From an uncultured Myxococcales bacterium (GTDB lineage: Bacteria; Myxococcota_A; UBA9042), in contig CAJBNH010000115.1 in NCBI GenBank assembly GCA_903955385.1, positions 1 to 40,569 of the forward strand: a DNA stretch of 40,569 nucleotides. The letters are read 5' to 3'. The notes beneath the pieces were generated by a model. The model was not told the origin of the DNA. It searched no databases and saw nothing but the letters and a program-made list of their open reading frames with translations. Both the position numbers and the translations under genes were made by a program. Numbering within the stretch: position 1 is the stretch's first letter; each line of letters opens with the position of its first letter. Below are positions 27,687 to 38,218 of this stretch, piece after piece.

Positions 27687-28835
27687 CTACCACTCGTCGG
27701 CAGTGAAATCTCCTGGCACCGCGTGCAGCCGCTCTGTGCTCGCCGTGACGACCAGAGGCTGACGTGCCGATGACACGGCGGGCTCGCTGAAGCACTCACC
27801 GTCCAGTGTGTAGGGACCCGACAGATCCATGCGCGTCGCCTCGGGAAAGTCGCGCACGCCCGCGACCGATCGCTCCGACATCAGCCCCGGAACGACGCGC
27901 ATCAGCCGCGACAGGTCGGTCTCCTCCACCACCCGCGCGGCAAATCCTGGCCGATGCAGGGATCTTCGGATGGTGCGCACCGAGCCGATCGCCAGCGTCA
28001 GGTCCACCGTCGAGGCCACGACCCCGGAGTACCGGCCAAAGGTCTGGTCATCGACGCGCAAGTCGGCATACGGCCCCAGCTTCCAGCCCTCGGTGTCCCA
28101 AAGCTCGCCCCCCACCAGCGCTCCGCGGAAGAACTCGAGGAGGAACCGGGACAGCCCCAAGTAGCCTGCTCCAAAGCGCCCGTAGAGCTCCAGCGCGTGA
28201 AACGCCGCCTCGGATCCGAACACGAAGCCCCAGCGCGGCGGCAGATCCGTCCACGACGGCGTGCGCGGAGCCGCTGCGCCGTCCGACTGTGACTCTGGCG
28301 CCACGCCGCAACGCACTTCGAGCAGGGGCAAGCGCCTTGCCGGCACACGGGACAGCGGCGCGCCTTGAAAATAGCGCAAGAAGTTCCGAAGGGTATCTCG
28401 CGGGGCACCGTGGATGGCGACCGTGCGACCGACGATGTTCAGCGTGCCGCCGTTGAGGATCAGCAGCCTCGGCAGGGGCGGACGCACGCCCGTCGCCGCT
28501 TCCGCCTCGCGTCCCAAGGCCAGCAACGCGTTGACGACGTGGTGGACCGTTCCGTCTCCTCCGGCCACCGCCAACACGTTCGCCGCGCGCACGCACAGCA
28601 GAAACGCAAGCGCGCGCCGCAGGGACGCCAGATCGTGCGTCTCCATCCACGCATCGCGCTCACCCAGCAGGTCGGCAAGGGCCGCGCGCTCTCCCGAACG
28701 CCGCAGTCGCCGCGCCTTGGGATTCATCAACAGGCCCACCCGCACGCGAGCCGACGGCTGACACGCGCGCTGGCGAGTCTCGACGCCTTCAGCCGACAGG
28801 GCCAACTGGACGGGGTCGGTGTCGAAGGTCGGCAT
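27687..28835 (-). CDS. Diacylglycerol kinase-family lipid kinase
   Basis: 382 residues. The N-terminal half has the DAGK catalytic pattern: VGLLMNPKARRLRR (32-46) and the nucleotide-binding loop AVAGGDGTVHHVVNALL (GGDGT 92-96). The next loop, normally LPxGTxNDFA, reads LNGGTLNIVGR (127-137). The C-terminal half is beta-rich as in YegS/DgkB proteins. These enzymes phosphorylate diacylglycerol or related lipids with ATP at the inner membrane; sphingosine or another lipid is possible. The variant second loop leaves the substrate open. ATG 28835 with AAGGA about nine bases upstream. It is divergent from the double-FHA gene. Confidence 0.82.
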   Translation of the reverse strand: MPTFDTDPVQLALSAEGVETRQRACQPSARVRVGLLMNPKARRLRRSGERAALADLLGERDAWMETHDLASLRRALAFLLCVRAANVLAVAGGDGTVHHVVNALLALGREAEAATGVRPPLPRLLILNGGTLNIVGRTVAIHGAPRDTLRNFLRYFQGAPLSRVPARRLPLLEVRCGVAPESQSDGAAAPRTPSWTDLPPRWGFVFGSEAAFHALELYGRFGAGYLGLSRFLLEFFRGALVGGELWDTEGWKLGPYADLRVDDQTFGRYSGVVASTVDLTLAIGSVRTIRRSLHRPGFAARVVEETDLSRLMRVVPGLMSERSVAGVRDFPEATRMDLSGPYTLDGECFSEPAVSSARQPLVVTASTERLHAVPGDFTADEW

Positions 28836-28887
28836 CGTCGGGGGTCCTTGCGCCTCGATCGCGGTCGCCGTGCGCGTTCACCACTTC

Positions 28888-28916
28888 TTGTCGCGCTTTC
28901 GCCTGCGTGTTAGCAT
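28888..28916 (+). promoter_or_regulatory. Promoter of the double-FHA gene
   Basis: TTGTCG (28888-28893), a 17-base spacer and TAGCAT (28911-28916). Predicted start near 28923 gives a leader of about 135 bases. It lies in the 222-base divergent gap. Confidence 0.6.
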
Positions 28917-29057
28917 CCTGCCGGTTTCGTGTGCCTGCACACCGGCACGCTGCGGAACCGATTGTGCCTCGTCCCCGGTGGGCTGACCATGCCCACCACG
29001 CTGCACCGGCCCAATGCCGCGCGGCCCTGACTGCTGCCAGGGAGTTCCACAGGCCCC

Positions 29058-30851
29058 ATGCTCAAGCTGTCCATCCAAGATAGTGAAGGCAGGAGCACCA
29101 TCGTCCCCCTGACGGATGGCGAGCTCAGCGTCGGCCGCGATGAGGCCAACTCGATCTGCTTGGCCGATCGCAACGTCTCACGCCAACACGCGCGTTTGAC
29201 GACGAAGAGCGGCCACGTTTGGTTGGAGAACGTCCACGCGACCTACGGCACCCGCTTCAACAACCTGCTGCTGCGCGAACGCGCCGAGCTGCGGGAAGGC
29301 GATGTGGTTCAGGTTGGCGACTACGTGCTTGAGCTTGTGTCCGAGGGAGGCCCCGCCAAGCGCGACAATGCGCTGGTCGATGCTCCCGCCTCTCAGGCTC
29401 CGCCCCCGCCTCCGCGTCCGGCCGCAGCGCCGGCCGGACGACCGCGTCCCGTCGACGAGAATTCGACTGCTGTCGTGAACTTGTTGGACATCCAGGACCT
29501 ACTGAAGAGCGAGCCCGCGGGCTCTGTCAGCAGCCTGCCCGAGTCGTCCCAGCCCCGCCTGGTCGTCGAGAGCGACAATCTGCGCGGGCTGGAGCTGCGC
29601 ATTACCCGCTCGCCGGTTACGGTCGGCCGCGTTCGCGACGCCTGCGATTTGGTCGTCGATCACCGCTCGATCTCGAAAGAACACGCGCGCTTCACCCGCC
29701 TGACCGACGGCACCTGGCAGGTGTTGGACCTCGCCTCGGCCAACGGCATGAAGGTCAATGGCGAGCCCTACTCGAAGTGCGAGGTGCGCAGCGGCGACCT
29801 CGTCGAGCTGGGTCACGTGTCCCTGCGCTTCCTGACTGCCGGCGCCCGCGCGCCTGCCACCAGCGACAAGCCCCGGTCCAGCAACCTGATCATCTATCTG
29901 GCCGTGGCCGCCCTGCTCGTCGTCGGCGCTGCGGTGGCCGCGTTCTTCGCGATGAAGGGTGACGGGGGCAAGACGCCGCCGAAGTCGGACGTCAAGGTTC
30001 AGGCCGCTGCGACTGCTGAGACCGAGTCTCCCAGCGCCGAACCCGCAACCCGTGATGCCGCGACCGAAGTGCGCAAGGCTGAGAAGCTGCACGAAGCCGG
30101 CATGTTGGCCGAGGCTCGCACGGTGCTGAAGGCTGCTGAGGCCGACAACCCCGGAAACGCCTCGATCGCCCTGCTGTTGCGGCGCATCGAGCTCGAGTTG
30201 GGTCAGTTGGCGGATCTGGATGAAGCGGAAACGTTGATCGAAACCGACCCCGCGACGGCGCTTGCCCGGATTCAGGGCATCCTGGCCGAAGCGAAGCCAG
30301 AGACTCCGATCGCCGACCGCGCTGAAAAGCTGCTGGCCAAGAGCAAGGAAGCGGTCGCTGCCGCCGCCAAGCAGGAAGCCAAGGCCGCTGAAGCCGCGCC
30401 TGCCGAAAAGGCCAAGCCCACGGCCGTCAAGCCTGCTGCGGCCCCTGCGCCTGCGCCGAAGGCCGTCGCCAAGCCGACCCCTGCACCCACACCCAAGGCC
30501 GTCGCGCCCAAGCCGGAGCCGAAGCCCGAACCCAAGGTCGAGCCCAAGCCTACGCCGGCCCCCGCGCCCGCTCCTGAGCCCGCCGCTGAGCCCGCCCGCA
30601 AGACCGGTGCCGACTTCCACAAGGAAGGCCGCGACGCGATCCTTGCCGGCAAGCCCGACGAAGCGATCTCTCTATTCAAGCAGGCGGTTGCCAACGGTTA
30701 CTTCAAGGCCCACGGCCAGCTCGCGCGCATCTTCTTCCAGCGCGGCGACAAGGCGAACTGCGCCAAGCATGCCAAGGCCTATCTCGACCGCTACCCCGAC
30801 GCCGGCGACGCCCAGCCGCTTCAGGGCATGCTCGAGAAGTGCTCGAACTGA
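29058..30851 (+). CDS. Membrane protein with two FHA domains and a TPR-like periplasmic tail
   Basis: 597 residues. FHA1 (about 1-93; SVGRDEANSI, SRQHARL) and FHA2 (about 167-259; VTVGRVRDACDLVV, SKEHARF, SANGMKVNG) should bind phosphothreonine partners in the cytoplasm. One membrane helix (about 277-298) follows. Beyond it lie a helical TPR-like segment (about 325-410), a 95-residue Ala/Pro/Lys low-complexity spacer and a C-terminal Sel1/TPR-like unit (about 520-597; GRDAILAGKPDEAISLFKQA). The spacer could span the peptidoglycan, with the tail in the periplasm. The layout suggests a link between cytoplasmic phospho-signalling and the envelope. No kinase or phosphatase lies nearby. ATG 29058; AGGGAG lies rather far upstream. 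nagZ follows after 70 bases. Confidence 0.82.
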   Translation: MLKLSIQDSEGRSTIVPLTDGELSVGRDEANSICLADRNVSRQHARLTTKSGHVWLENVHATYGTRFNNLLLRERAELREGDVVQVGDYVLELVSEGGPAKRDNALVDAPASQAPPPPPRPAAAPAGRPRPVDENSTAVVNLLDIQDLLKSEPAGSVSSLPESSQPRLVVESDNLRGLELRITRSPVTVGRVRDACDLVVDHRSISKEHARFTRLTDGTWQVLDLASANGMKVNGEPYSKCEVRSGDLVELGHVSLRFLTAGARAPATSDKPRSSNLIIYLAVAALLVVGAAVAAFFAMKGDGGKTPPKSDVKVQAAATAETESPSAEPATRDAATEVRKAEKLHEAGMLAEARTVLKAAEADNPGNASIALLLRRIELELGQLADLDEAETLIETDPATALARIQGILAEAKPETPIADRAEKLLAKSKEAVAAAAKQEAKAAEAAPAEKAKPTAVKPAAAPAPAPKAVAKPTPAPTPKAVAPKPEPKPEPKVEPKPTPAPAPAPEPAAEPARKTGADFHKEGRDAILAGKPDEAISLFKQAVANGYFKAHGQLARIFFQRGDKANCAKHAKAYLDRYPDAGDAQPLQGMLEKCSN

Positions 30852-30921
30852 CGCGATTCTCTCCTCTTCCAACGCTTGCCGGGCTCCTGCGGCGCACCCA
30901 TGCGCCATCGAGAGGCTTTGC

Positions 30922-32106
30922 ATGAAGCTCGCCGACCTCGCCTCGCTGCAGGAACGCTCCCTGACGGATCAGGAGGCCGCCGACCTTGCGCTCGAGCTGT
31001 TCGTCGTCGGCTATGAGGGCACCGACCTTGCCCCCTTGGTGGAAGACCAGCTCGCACGCGGACTTGCCGGCGTCATCCTGTTTCGCCGCAACCTGACCTT
31101 CACGTCGGATGGCGCGATCGATCTGGAGGCACTGGCCGCGCACACCCGGGCCATCCACACCGCCGCCGGTCGCTCCCCGCTTGGCCTGCCTGCCGTCTGC
31201 TCTGTCGATCAAGAGGGTGGACTTGTGGCTCGGCTGCGCGCGCCCTTCACCATCCTGCCGCCGATGCGCGTGCTGGGCGACTACGGCGACGAAGACCTGA
31301 TCCACCGCGTGGGCCGCCAGCTGGGACGCGAGTGCCGGGCTGCGGGCTTCAACGTCGACTTCGCCCCGGTGCTGGACGTCGACACCAACCCGGCCAATCC
31401 GATCATCGGCAATCGTTCGTTCTCGCGAGACCCGCATCTGGTGGCCCGCTTCGCCAAGGCGCTGCTACAAGGCATGGAAGCGGAAGGCGTCTTGGGCTGC
31501 GGCAAGCACTTCCCCGGTCACGGCGACACGGACGCGGACAGCCACCTGGCGCTGCCGGTGCTGCCCCACGGCCTCGACCGGCTGCGGGCGGTCGAGCTCG
31601 TCCCCTTCCGCGAGCTTTCGCCTCACCTTTCTTTGGTCATGACAGCCCACGTCCTGTTCCCGGCTTTGGATCCTTGCCGACCGGCCACCGTCTCACCAGA
31701 CATCCTGCGGCCGCTGCTGCGGGACGAGTGTGGATACGATGGCGTCATCGTCAGCGACGATCTGGAAATGGCCGGCATCGCAAAGGTGTTGGAGCCAAGG
31801 GCCATCGTGCTGGCGGGCCTGCTGGCGGGGGTAGACTTGTTTCTGGTGTGCAGACGCGACGACATGCGAGCAGAGGCGATCGAGGCAGCCGGCGAAGTGC
31901 TGCGACGACCACCGGGCGACCCTCTGCGGCAGACCGCCCTGCAGGCAATCGGTCGAGTGCGGAAGATGCGCTCGCACCTGACCGCACCCTTTGCCTACGC
32001 GGATGACATCCGACAGCTGCTGGCTTCGTCCGAGACATGCGACTTGCGCCGCGTTCTGGGGGCTGGCACGCTCGAAACCACGGAACACAAGCGAACGACG
32101 ACGTGA
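30922..32106 (+). CDS. nagZ: Beta-N-acetylhexosaminidase (glycoside hydrolase family 3)
   Basis: 394 residues, near the NagZ size. The TIM-barrel motifs are present: KHFPGHGDTDADSH (195-208) carries the His/Asp general acid-base loop, and VIVSDDLEM carries the nucleophile D279. NagZ removes N-acetylglucosamine from muropeptides in cell-wall recycling, usually in the cytoplasm; no signal peptide is seen here. The C-terminal 110 residues are helical. ATG 30922 follows GAGAGG by six bases. The S41 peptidase gene begins 35 bases after the stop, so the two envelope genes are probably one transcript with the double-FHA gene. Confidence 0.9.
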   Translation: MKLADLASLQERSLTDQEAADLALELFVVGYEGTDLAPLVEDQLARGLAGVILFRRNLTFTSDGAIDLEALAAHTRAIHTAAGRSPLGLPAVCSVDQEGGLVARLRAPFTILPPMRVLGDYGDEDLIHRVGRQLGRECRAAGFNVDFAPVLDVDTNPANPIIGNRSFSRDPHLVARFAKALLQGMEAEGVLGCGKHFPGHGDTDADSHLALPVLPHGLDRLRAVELVPFRELSPHLSLVMTAHVLFPALDPCRPATVSPDILRPLLRDECGYDGVIVSDDLEMAGIAKVLEPRAIVLAGLLAGVDLFLVCRRDDMRAEAIEAAGEVLRRPPGDPLRQTALQAIGRVRKMRSHLTAPFAYADDIRQLLASSETCDLRRVLGAGTLETTEHKRTTT

Positions 32107-32141
32107 CGGAAGGCGCAGATGCGGGAGGCGCGAAAGACCTG

Positions 32142-34325
32142 ATGACGCGAATTTTTGGCTGGATCTCATGGGTTTCGGTTGTCCTTGTCGGCGCCGCCTG
32201 GCTCACCACAGGCTGCGATAGGCAGGCCGCCGGAGCCCGCGCGCCGCGCAACGCTCGGGCGAAGGCCACGGCTGCCGCTGACGAGCGCCCGGGCGGCGCC
32301 GCACAGGCCGTCACCCCGACCGCCTCTGCCACTGCGGGGGACCAGGTCGCCGAAACCGACGAGGATGCCAACGAGGTCGACCACTGGAAGGACGTGCCCT
32401 TCGACGTGCACAACTTCGATGAAGTGTTGGACTATGTCGCGACCTACTACATCGACAGTACGGCCGACCGAAAGCGCGCATGGACTGAGGCGGCGAACTT
32501 CGCGTTGATGACACTGGAGCCGGCAGTCGAGCTGTTGCCCTTGACGTTCTTCGAGCAACGCAAGGGACTTGCCGACGAAGAGGGGCGTCTGGACGGGACC
32601 ACGGAGGCCTTCCTGTGCCGCGGTGCGCCCATCCCCGGCGTCGTCCTGCATCACATCCCGAACGACGAGTACCTCAAGGCGCATCAAACGACCAAGCGCC
32701 ACCGCCGGCTCACCGACGACGAGGTGCGCGAGCTGCGCGACCGCATCCGCACGCGAAACAGCGCCTACAACGAAGCCTGGAAGCCGCTTGCGTTTTCTCG
32801 CCCTCAGTTCGACTGCGTGATGGCCTACACGGAGCAGAAGGTCGAGGAGTTCAAGGCAGAGGCTGCGCGCAAGGCCGCGGAACCCAAGCCCGTAGTCCAA
32901 GCCGCTCCTGTCGGTGCCGTCGCCAAGGCTGACGCGCAGGCGCAGGGAAAGCCCGCGGACGCAGCCGCCGGTTCAGGGCCCGCGCACAAAGGTGGCGCGA
33001 AGGTGAGCGACGACAAGGCCAAGGCGGGCAAGTCTGGCAACGCCAAGGATGCTCAGGCCAAGGACAATCCGGCACAGACTGAACCGAAAGCGGCGAACCG
33101 TGGCGAGCCCGACGACCGGCCGCGCCCGCCCCCGGACCTGAACCGCGTGTGGGAATCGGCGGCGTCGGGCTACTTGTACGCGCTGGACCCGCACTCATCG
33201 ATCATCCCGAAAGAGGCATGGAAACAGTCGACCGACGAGACCCAAGATGCCTCGTTCGAGGGCATTGGCGCGGTGCTGACCCAGCGGGAGGAGATGACGA
33301 TCGTCGAGAACCCGATGGAGGGCCTACCGGCTTGGCGAGCTGGCATCCGTGCAGGCGACATCATCCACAAAGTGGACGGCGTCGACGTGTCGGGGTGGGT
33401 GCTGACCAAGGTCGTCAAGCTGATCCGTGGTCCCAAGGCCACCCAAGTCAAGCTGACGATCAGCCGCGAGAGCGACCCGACACCGCGTGACATCGCCATC
33501 ACCCGCGAGCACATCGACGTCAAGAACGTCGTCGGTCACTTGCTGAAGGACTACCCGGGTATCGCTCACATCAAGATGACGGGCTTCATCCCCGACAGCA
33601 CCAAGGACCTGCGGCAGATGCTGGACAAGCTGGCCAAGGAAGCTCCCGGCGGTCAGCTGACCGGCATCATCCTCGACTTGCGTAACAATTCTGGAGGCTT
33701 GCTCAATAAGGCGATTGAAGTCGCCGACATGTTCATGTCGTCGGGACGCATCGTGAGCGTCAAGAGCCGCCACCGCCGCGAGGAAGTCTACGACGCCTCA
33801 CGCCAGAGCTCGGACATCAAGCTGCCGCTGGTCGTGCTGGTGAATGACGGGGCCGCTTCCGCCTCAGAAATCGTGGCTTCGGCCATTCAGGACAACGCGC
33901 GAGGTCTGGTCGTCGGTCTGCGCACGTTCGGCAAGGCGTCGGTGCAGACGCTGTTCGAGCCTGCCCTGCACACCGAGTACTACATCAAGCTGACGATCGC
34001 CCGGTACTACGCCCCCAGCGGCACGACCATCCAGGTCGTCGGTGTCACGCCGGACGTCGAGGTCGCCCCCGAAGCGGATGGCAAGATCCCGGTCGGTTTC
34101 CGTGAAGAGAACCTGAACAACCACTTGGTGCCGATCGAGGGTGCGGCCAAGTCCCCGTGGACCCCGGCGATGCCCTCGCTGAACCGATGCGTCGAGACAT
34201 CGGGCCTGGCCGTCCAGATCGCCAAGCGCGAGCCGGCGCCACAGGTTCACCCCGACTTCCAGCTACTGCGTGCTGCCGACTACGTGACCTGTCTGGGTCG
34301 TCTGCCGCAACCGCCGGTCCGCTGA
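32142..34325 (+). CDS. S41-family C-terminal processing peptidase, probable lipoprotein
   Basis: 727 residues. The N-terminus is a signal sequence ending LTTGC (C25 lipobox-like). A helical region (about 75-245) is followed by an Ala/Lys/Pro low-complexity stretch (about 246-330). The conserved core then starts with YLYALDPHSSIIP, continues with a PDZ domain (about 385-450; AGIRAGDIIHKVDGVDV), and ends in the S41 catalytic domain. The catalytic Ser lies in NDGAASASEIVAS (573-575) and the Lys is K598 in TFGKASVQ. Such enzymes cut proteins at C-terminal ends in the periplasm. ATG 32142 best starts the signal peptide; an alternative GTG at 32103 overlaps the nagZ stop but has no ribosome-binding site. 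Confidence 0.87.
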   Translation: MTRIFGWISWVSVVLVGAAWLTTGCDRQAAGARAPRNARAKATAAADERPGGAAQAVTPTASATAGDQVAETDEDANEVDHWKDVPFDVHNFDEVLDYVATYYIDSTADRKRAWTEAANFALMTLEPAVELLPLTFFEQRKGLADEEGRLDGTTEAFLCRGAPIPGVVLHHIPNDEYLKAHQTTKRHRRLTDDEVRELRDRIRTRNSAYNEAWKPLAFSRPQFDCVMAYTEQKVEEFKAEAARKAAEPKPVVQAAPVGAVAKADAQAQGKPADAAAGSGPAHKGGAKVSDDKAKAGKSGNAKDAQAKDNPAQTEPKAANRGEPDDRPRPPPDLNRVWESAASGYLYALDPHSSIIPKEAWKQSTDETQDASFEGIGAVLTQREEMTIVENPMEGLPAWRAGIRAGDIIHKVDGVDVSGWVLTKVVKLIRGPKATQVKLTISRESDPTPRDIAITREHIDVKNVVGHLLKDYPGIAHIKMTGFIPDSTKDLRQMLDKLAKEAPGGQLTGIILDLRNNSGGLLNKAIEVADMFMSSGRIVSVKSRHRREEVYDASRQSSDIKLPLVVLVNDGAASASEIVASAIQDNARGLVVGLRTFGKASVQTLFEPALHTEYYIKLTIARYYAPSGTTIQVVGVTPDVEVAPEADGKIPVGFREENLNNHLVPIEGAAKSPWTPAMPSLNRCVETSGLAVQIAKREPAPQVHPDFQLLRAADYVTCLGRLPQPPVR

Positions 34326-34413
34326 CCGACCGGGTGGACGGCAAGCCGAAGGTCGCGTAGCTTCTGCTGACATCCCGGCGCAACCGCTGCACGGTCTACC
34401 TTTCAGGAAGCCC

Positions 34414-35004
34414 ATGACTTCGCAACCCAATCTCGTCCCCAACAGCTCCGCGGAGGACCGACTTGCTGCGCTAGAGACCGAGCTTGCCAAGGTCTTGGCC
34501 AGAGTCGTGGCGTTGGAGCAGCAGGTGGTGACGCCTGTCACGATAGCCGCTGTGGCGCCCGTTGCTGCGGAGGCCGACCTGCCCGCCGATCGGCCGCCCC
34601 CGACCCCGCGCCCGGCAACCCCGCAAGGCGAGATTCGCGCCATCCTCACGTCCATGTTCCATTTGGCGACACGCCCTCCGACGCAGGATGACGAGGAAGC
34701 GGAGCAGAGGTTCCGCTCGTTTGCCGACCTGTTCCACCACGCACGCCGGGGCTCACCGCTGCTGGAGAGCGAGCTGATGAACTACAAGTGGCGCCCGCTG
34801 TGCACGCGCGCCACCGCCTACCTGCGCGACGCCGCCGACGCGTCGAGCTTCGACATCGTGCAGATGTTGCCCGCGGTGGTCGACGATCGCACTGCGACGA
34901 TCAAGGTATTCCTGCGCGCAGAACGTCGGATGCCGCCCCCCGTGACGTTCCGCCGCGACGACCTGGCGGAGGGTGCGCTGCGCATCGAGAGTTCCTCCCT
35001 CTAG
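34414..35004 (+). CDS. Conserved-looking protein of unknown function
   Basis: 196 residues, not recognised. Residues about 13-42 form a likely coiled coil (AALETELAKVLARVVALEQQV). A Pro-rich linker (about 55-72) follows. The C-terminal 125 residues have a mixed helix-strand pattern (FRSFADLFHHAR...ATIKVFLRAERRMPPPVTFRR) that could be an NTF2-like or similar small alpha/beta fold. No signal peptide or membrane segment is visible. ATG 34414 has AGGAAG five bases upstream, and the codon pattern is that of the neighbours, so the gene looks real. It lies 88 bases after the S41 peptidase gene and ahead of tRNA-Cys. Confidence 0.7.
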   Translation: MTSQPNLVPNSSAEDRLAALETELAKVLARVVALEQQVVTPVTIAAVAPVAAEADLPADRPPPTPRPATPQGEIRAILTSMFHLATRPPTQDDEEAEQRFRSFADLFHHARRGSPLLESELMNYKWRPLCTRATAYLRDAADASSFDIVQMLPAVVDDRTATIKVFLRAERRMPPPVTFRRDDLAEGALRIESSSL

Positions 35005-35081
35005 CGATCGCTGGGACGAATCATCCGCCTGCTGACGCCCCGCGAAGGGATGCTGCGACGGCGTGATCCCCCTGCGGGCCC

Positions 35082-35110
35082 TTGACCTGTCAGACGTTTT
35101 GGAGTACCTC
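35082..35110 (+). promoter_or_regulatory. Promoter of tRNA-Cys and possibly the rimP-nusA-infB operon
   Basis: TTGACC (35082-35087), a 17-base spacer and TACCTC (35105-35110). Predicted start near 35117 is only about six bases before the mature tRNA 5' end. Confidence 0.55.
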
Positions 35111-35122
35111 TCACGCGCCCTC

Positions 35123-35193
35123 GGCGGCATGGCCAAGTGGTAAGGCAGAGGACTGCAAATCCTCCATCCCCGGTTCGAATCCGGGTGCCGCCT
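35123..35193 (+). tRNA. tRNA-Cys (anticodon GCA)
   Basis: 71 bases to the discriminator. GGCGGCA (35123-35129) pairs with TGCCGCC (35186-35192). The anticodon stem GAGGA/TCCTC holds CTGCAAA, with GCA at 35155-35157. The three bases after the discriminator T are CCG, so CCA is not encoded, unlike the other two tRNAs here. Confidence 0.95.
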
Positions 35194-35515
35194 CCGAGTG
35201 CTTCGTCCGGTCGGAACTCGCCGTCCCACGTTCGGCGTCCCGATCCCTGCGAAGCTGGCGCTCTTCACCAGCGCCTCGTGACCTGGACTGCGGTCCAAGA
35301 TCGCGACCCCGGTCCCGGCGGGCGTTTCGTCTGCCGCAGGGGGTTGCGCGACCGCCCAGGTGATGATGCCCCCATTGGCCCAGGCTGATGACCGGCACCG
35401 TCGCTCCGCGGGAATCGCGGGCGCACGAGGCGGACCGGACCACCGTGTCGACGGACGCGGCCAGGTGACCGAAACGAAGGACTGAGTCGATACGCAGACA
35501 GGAGACCGACCGCAC
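35194..35515 (+). other. 322-base leader region without a gene
   Basis: No credible reading frame is present; open frames are shadows of GC-rich sequence. Two small perfect hairpins are visible: GGCGCT-N7-AGCGCC (35257-35275) and TGGAC-TGCG-GTCCA (35284-35297). No T-tract follows either. The stretch probably forms the 5' leader of rimP and may be structured. Confidence 0.4.
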
Positions 35516-36133
35516 GTGAGCCCGATCGCACCCGACCTCAGGGCCTTGGAAGCCCGCCTCGAGGCGATGCTCGTCCCCGTCGTCGACGCGGCGGGACTCG
35601 AGCTGCTGGCCGTGCGCGTGACGCCTGCCGGACGGGGACTGCGGCTGCTGCTGCAGATCGATCGGCGCGAAGGCGATGGGGCTGTGGGACTGCGGGACTG
35701 CACCACGGTGTCGAAGAAAGTCAGTGCGTTGCTGGACGTGAAGGATCCGATCGAGCCCGAGTACGATCTCGAGGTCTCGAGCCCTGGGATGAACCGCCCC
35801 CTGCGCGGCGTGGCGGACTTCCTGCGGTTTGCAGGCATCACCGCCAAGGTTACGCTTGCGGGGGCCGACGGGCTGGGCCGCAGGTCGGTCAACGGTGTCC
35901 TGATCGGCTGCGTGGACGGCACGTTGCGGTTGCGCACGGGCAAGGACGAAGAGCAGACGTTCGCGGTGGCGGACATCCAGCGCGCAGCGTTGAACCCCAC
36001 GTTCGACGAATGGCAAGCGCTGGGACGCAAGCTGGCGGCTCAGGATGCGGCGAAAGGCCGCGCGGCCGGTGATGAAATCGATGACGACCCGGAAGATGAC
36101 GGGGCGTCGGACGACGGTGCGGAACAAGAGTAG
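35516..36133 (+). CDS. rimP: Ribosome maturation factor RimP
   Basis: 205 residues. The N-terminal domain begins [28 protein letters not shown], and the family signature [17 protein letters not shown] (about 82-98) is clear. The C-terminal Sm-like domain is followed by an acidic tail ([17 protein letters not shown]). RimP assists 30S subunit maturation in the cytoplasm. GTG start at 35516 with GGAG about 11 bases upstream. It heads the conserved rimP-nusA-ylxR-infB order, with nusA starting 68 bases downstream. Confidence 0.95.
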   Translation: MSPIAPDLRALEARLEAMLVPVVDAAGLELLAVRVTPAGRGLRLLLQIDRREGDGAVGLRDCTTVSKKVSALLDVKDPIEPEYDLEVSSPGMNRPLRGVADFLRFAGITAKVTLAGADGLGRRSVNGVLIGCVDGTLRLRTGKDEEQTFAVADIQRAALNPTFDEWQALGRKLAAQDAAKGRAAGDEIDDDPEDDGASDDGAEQE

Positions 36134-36201
36134 CGTGGCGCGGGTCGACGGGCACATGGGTCCGGCGGAACGGTGACGCAACGGCAAGGAGCAAGAGTGC
36201 G

Positions 36202-37685
<1,484 letters not shown>

Positions 37686-37689
<4 letters not shown>

Positions 37690-38198
37690 GCCCAGAGCGG
37701 ACCGGCCCGGTCCGGACGTGCATGGGGTGTCGGCAACGAAAGCCAGCCCTCCAGCTCGTACGGGTTGAGGTGACGGACGCTGGTGAGTTGGACGTCTCGG
37801 CCTTGGCCGGTACGCCCACGGTGAAGAGACCGGTGGTGAAGGGATCGCCGGTCGCGGGGTCAGGCAAGGGTTTGCACCTGTGCCCGGACCTCGGTTGCGT
37901 CGAGAAGGCTCTGTGGATGCTCTCGCATTCACGCAAGAAGTCGGCGACGCGCAAAGACGCTCGTTCAGGCCCCTCGGCTGGACGGGAAGGGGGCGATGGC
38001 CCCGCACGGGTTTGGCTCGAAGGCACGGCGCACACGGCGCAGCGCCTGATCGAGCGACGCGAAGCGGGACTGCGCCGCCGACGCCTCGATGCCTCGGAAG
38101 ACGAGCGTATCGGGGCATGGAAGGTCCTGGCCGCAAGGATCGCGCAGACGCTGCAAGCGGAGCGCGTTCAGGGGCACGGGAGCCACAGGCGTGGGTAA
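37686..38198 (+). CDS. ylxR: YlxR/RnpM-family RNA-binding protein with C-terminal extension
   Basis: 170 residues; family members are usually about 90-110. The N-terminal signature is [18 protein letters not shown] (10-27), with a later [15 protein letters not shown]. Between them an insert ([15 protein letters not shown]) departs from the usual compact GRGAYLC form. The last 60 residues are basic and helical, ending in an Arg/Gln-rich tail. YlxR proteins bind RNA and have been linked to RNase P in some bacteria. The GTG start overlaps the nusA stop; infB follows after about 20 bases. Confidence 0.85.
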
Positions 38199-38218
38199 CC
38201 ACGCGTTCGGAGTTGCAC

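Noticed and set aside
34753-36187. Minus-strand frames over the tRNA-Cys and leader region
   Set aside because: They cross a tRNA and the rimP gene in antisense and have no ribosome-binding site or recognisable domain.
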